Assembly (NCBI GenBank): GCA_009699765.1 | Contig: WLNN01000057.1 | Location: 1 to 8,211 of the forward strand | Direction of reading: 5' to 3' | DNA from: Actinomycetota bacterium | GTDB lineage: Bacteria > Actinomycetota > Actinomycetes > Nanopelagicales > Nanopelagicaceae | Length of the DNA stretch: 8,211 nucleotides | Part shown: positions 5,707-8,211 of the stretch, piece by piece | Layout of the letters: each line of letters starts with the position of its first letter | Numbering within the stretch: position 1 is the first letter of the stretch | Translations under genes and position numbers: made by a program | The notes under the pieces: model-generated | The model's input: only the letters and a program-made list of their open reading frames with translations | What the model was told of the DNA's origin: nothing | Database searches by the model: none

Positions 5707-7796
5707 TTCTTCTCCCCCGCAGGTCTAGTAGCTGGTGAAATCTTAGGCAACTTCCATGGTGGATTTCCATTTTTAAAGAGCGCGGTTCCAGGAATTACTT
5801 TGTTTCCAGTGACGCCGAAAATTGATTGGAAAATCTGCTTAACGCCCACGGCTGATGTACTCGCTCCGAATCCACCTTGGCTAACCATCATCGCCACAAC
5901 GAATTTAGGATTTTTTGCTGGTGCGAATCCTGCATACCAAGCAGTGTCATCTTTTGCAGATCCATTTGCGTTCTTACCAAAAACTTGAGCTGTTCCGGTC
6001 TTACCTGCAGTGGCAATTGGGAATCCTGCAAATACTCCTGCTGAAGTACCGCTGATTGTCACCTCATGCAGTGCATCGTGCAAGAAATCAATGGTTGCAG
6101 GTGCAACATCAATATTTCCAAGCTCGCGATATGGATAAGTCTTAATTACCTTTCCAGAGTTGCTAATAATGGCCTTCGCAACAACTGGCTGCCAAATAGT
6201 TCCGCCATTTGCGATTGCGCCATACATCTGCGCTAATTTGATTGGAGTGATAATTGTGTCACCCTGACCAATTGAAAAGTTAACCGCATCGCCTGCACGG
6301 ATTTTATCTCCATCAACGCAATTCTCTTTTGCAAGAAGAATTAAGAATGGAGTCTGCTGGGCCTTTGTGCTTCGTTCAGCATAATTGCAGTAGAAATCTT
6401 TATTCTGTGAATACCAAGCTTTTCGCCAATTTCGATCTGCTAGTCGTCCTTTTGATTCAGAGGGCAAATCAATTCCTGTCTTTTCTCCCATTTGGAAACG
6501 TGCCGCAGCCTTAAAGAAATAATCATTTGCATCGGATTTAGGTCTCAAGCCACCATCGCGCAACCACTCATCAAAGGCGATGCGATACCAAATTGTGTCG
6601 CAAGAGACTGCCAGCGCTTTCTTTAAAGAGAGCGTGCCCTGGGCCTTAGATTCGAAGTTATTAAATACGCGGTTTCCGACTTCGACAGATGCCGGGCATG
6701 CGTAGTTTGCGGTAAGTGAATAGCCCGCATCCTTCGCAGCAATAATTGAAACAGCCTTAAAGGTAGATCCAGGTGCGTACAGACCCTGAAGCGCACGGTT
6801 AAGTGCCGGCACACCATTTGATTCGCTAAAGAGGTCTTTCGCTTCCTGAACTGTCAGCCCCTTTTCAAAAGAGTTTGGGTCAAATGTTGGATAAGAGGCA
6901 ATCGAGAGAACTGCGCCATTATTTACATCTAAGACAACAGCTGCTCCACCATCTGCCCTATGTCCTGATGCGCGCGCGCGACGTACAGCATCAGCAAGCG
7001 CTTTCTCTGTGGCTGCTTGTAGCCGAACATCAATATTGGTAACTAGGTGATTTCCTGGAGTTGGCTTTGTATTTTGACTTGTACTGGTAACTGCTTCTTT
7101 TCGGTCGACGATTACAGTTTTTATACCAGGAGAACCTCGGAGATAACTGTCGTACTTGATCTCAAGACCAGCTTTTCCAATTGACTCAGATCTAAAATAT
7201 GAACGGCCACTTGCGCCAGAGAGATCATAATCAGTTAATGGTCCGACGTATCCAAGGAGATGTGCGGCATTAACATCGAGGATTCCGGGATAACTTCGAA
7301 TCGCAATTGGAGTTGCTGAGATACCTGGATATTTGTCAGAGCGCTCAACTATTTGAAGAGCAATCTGGGGATCTGCCTCTTTTGTGATTGGAATCGGTTG
7401 AAACCGTGAACCAGTCCAACATCCAGCTTTCTTACCCTTTGGAAGTTCGCCACAAAGTCGGGTGCGTTGCCATACATCTGAATATTGAAGGTTTAGTAAT
7501 AATGAAAGATTCTTAAGTACTTTTACGCCTTTGTCTTCTTGCTTATCAATTTTTGTGCGATCCACAGTAATTGCAAGACCAACCTTGTTTAGCGCTAGTG
7601 GCACTCCGGAAGAATCAACAATTAATCCGCGGGTGGCTGGTGTGACTACATCTCGACTCTGAATACTTAAAGCCGCATCTCTATATTTTGGACCAGCAGC
7701 TACCTGAAGGTAAAAAAGACGTCCCATCAATGCGAAGAGCAATGAAGCGATGAATATTTGAAGAAATATAAGACTCAGTCGGGAACGTTGGCTCAT
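5703..7796 (-). CDS. mrdA: Penicillin-binding protein 2, elongation transpeptidase
   Basis: This is a class B PBP, a membrane-anchored D,D-transpeptidase that cross-links the glycan made by RodA. The 697-residue protein has one N-terminal membrane anchor (about residues 8-30), a PBP-dimer/pedestal region (about 50-240), and a transpeptidase domain. The active-site motifs are STFK at 344-347 (nucleophile S344), SCD at 398-400 and KTGT at 599-602. SxD in place of SxN is normal for PBP2/MrdA. The outer part has six cysteines: C115 and C126 in the pedestal, C367, C399, and C470 and C493 in an insertion before the conserved SIGQGD block (508-513). The C115/C126 and C470/C493 spacing suggests disulfides. 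The start ATG overlaps the mreD stop (ATGA). The ribosome binding site is weak, so coupling to mreD translation is likely. The C-terminus ends in a short Pro/Lys tail. Confidence 0.96.
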   Translation of the reverse strand: MSQRSRLSLIFLQIFIASLLFALMGRLFYLQVAAGPKYRDAALSIQSRDVVTPATRGLIVDSSGVPLALNKVGLAITVDRTKIDKQEDKGVKVLKNLSLLLNLQYSDVWQRTRLCGELPKGKKAGCWTGSRFQPIPITKEADPQIALQIVERSDKYPGISATPIAIRSYPGILDVNAAHLLGYVGPLTDYDLSGASGRSYFRSESIGKAGLEIKYDSYLRGSPGIKTVIVDRKEAVTSTSQNTKPTPGNHLVTNIDVRLQAATEKALADAVRRARASGHRADGGAAVVLDVNNGAVLSIASYPTFDPNSFEKGLTVQEAKDLFSESNGVPALNRALQGLYAPGSTFKAVSIIAAKDAGYSLTANYACPASVEVGNRVFNNFESKAQGTLSLKKALAVSCDTIWYRIAFDEWLRDGGLRPKSDANDYFFKAAARFQMGEKTGIDLPSESKGRLADRNWRKAWYSQNKDFYCNYAERSTKAQQTPFLILLAKENCVDGDKIRAGDAVNFSIGQGDTIITPIKLAQMYGAIANGGTIWQPVVAKAIISNSGKVIKTYPYRELGNIDVAPATIDFLHDALHEVTISGTSAGVFAGFPIATAGKTGTAQVFGKNANGSAKDDTAWYAGFAPAKNPKFVVAMMVSQGGFGASTSAVGVKQIFQSIFGVTGNKVIPGTALFKNGNPPWKLPKISPATRPAGEKK

Positions 7797-8211
7797 ATAC
7801 GAGAAACCGTTCCAAAAACAAGCGCATGCAATCTAGAGATTATTGGCAATAGAAGAGGAGTAACGATTGCAGACCAAAATGCTGTACCGAAACATAGGAA
7901 AAACACTTGTGCCGTACTTCCCAATTGCTGACCAAGTAACAATCCTAAAACAGCATATGCAATTTGTGATCCAACTACTCCTACTACAACTAAGAAAACG
8001 ATATTGAGCGGATTTGCGCGAACATGATCGTCTCCATATGATAAAAATGAAATTACAAATGAAACTAGAATCATTACCAGGGTCCAGTGGCCCAGCGGAC
8101 CAGGTGATGTTTGCGAAAGATCCATCATTAGTCCGGCACCGAAACCTGTGAGTGCGCCAATCTCTGGCGTGCTCATTGATGCCCAGATAAGTGTGACGAT
8201 AAGAAATAGAG
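7793..8211 (-). CDS. mreD: Rod shape-determining protein MreD, 5' end cut by the window edge
   Basis: MreD is a small polytopic membrane protein of the elongasome, linking MreC and MreB to the PBP2-RodA pair. The frame is open from 8211 to the TGA at 7795-7793, giving 139 visible complete codons. The ATG at 8176 is probably internal: the codons before it encode a hydrophobic stretch (LFLIVTLIWAS) that continues a membrane segment, and MreD proteins normally have such a segment before the conserved GFGAGLMMDL...GPLG motif seen here. The true start is therefore outside the window. Further membrane segments follow near residues 33-45, 58-80 and 90-115 counted from that ATG. The last codons overlap pbp2 by ATGA. 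Sequence conservation in MreD is low, so the call rests on the motif, the hydrophobicity and the position just ahead of pbp2-rodA. Confidence 0.92.
   Translation of the reverse strand, partial: LFLIVTLIWASMSTPEIGALTGFGAGLMMDLSQTSPGPLGHWTLVMILVSFVISFLSYGDDHVRANPLNIVFLVVVGVVGSQIAYAVLGLLLGQQLGSTAQVFFLCFGTAFWSAIVTPLLLPIISRLHALVFGTVSRI

Noticed and set aside
6597..6605. Possible degenerate active site in PBP2 (SCD in place of SxN)
   Set aside because: SxD is a normal form of this motif in the PBP2/MrdA branch; the SxxK and KTGT motifs are intact.
7793..8176. MreD starting at the ATG at 8176
   Set aside because: The upstream in-frame codons to the window edge encode a continuous hydrophobic segment expected in MreD, so this ATG is most likely internal.
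1..8211. Novel multi-gene system, mobile element, CRISPR array or RNA gene
   Set aside because: All sequence is taken by seven recognisable housekeeping genes and gaps of at most 164 bp. I saw no spaced repeats of CRISPR type, no transposase or integrase, no terminal inverted repeats and no tRNA-like or rRNA-like sequence.

Overview
The window is an 8.2-kb stretch of ordinary but informative housekeeping chromosome in which every gene lies on the minus strand. Read in the direction of transcription (right to left) the order is mreD (5' part cut by the right edge), a class B penicillin-binding protein of the PBP2/MrdA type, rodA, an RNase E/G gene (rne), rplU (L21), rpmA (L27) and obg (3' end cut by the left edge). 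This mre-pbp2-rodA / rne-rplU-rpmA-obg order is typical of Actinobacteria. The RNase E core, the L27 sequence and the PBP2 pedestal all carry actinobacterial-type motifs. Base composition is only about 45% GC (two 60-base lines counted by hand gave 43% and 47%) and the gaps are short. That combination suggests a streamlined, low-GC actinobacterium, such as a member of the freshwater acI/Nanopelagicales group; this taxonomic placement is inference.

Right part (8211 to 4546): mreD, pbp2 and rodA are joined by two ATGA overlaps, so they form one translationally coupled unit. They encode the membrane part of the rod-shape elongation machinery: the MreD scaffold, the PBP2 transpeptidase, and its SEDS glycosyltransferase partner RodA.

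Middle (4545 to 2135): after a 164-bp gap with a plausible extended -10 promoter comes rne. It encodes a 748-residue RNase E/G with a complete catalytic core and a long low-complexity N-terminal extension of alternating acidic and arginine-rich blocks. Part of this is a perfect 15-bp tandem repeat.

Left part (2134 to 1): a 128-bp gap holds a good promoter candidate (TTGACC, 18 bp, TATCCT), two adjacent hairpins in the predicted rplU leader, and a terminator-like hairpin pointing the other way. rplU starts with GTG and is followed 24 bp later by rpmA. A strong intrinsic terminator follows rpmA. The last gene, obg, a ribosome-associated GTPase, therefore needs read-through or its own promoter; an 11-bp perfect tandem repeat sits just upstream of its ribosome binding site.

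I found no mobile element, CRISPR array, tRNA, rRNA, toxin-antitoxin or defence gene, and nothing that amounts to a new multi-gene system. No gene-free stretch exceeds 164 bp. The points worth a second look are regulatory (rplU leader, rne leader, obg upstream repeat) and a few protein oddities.
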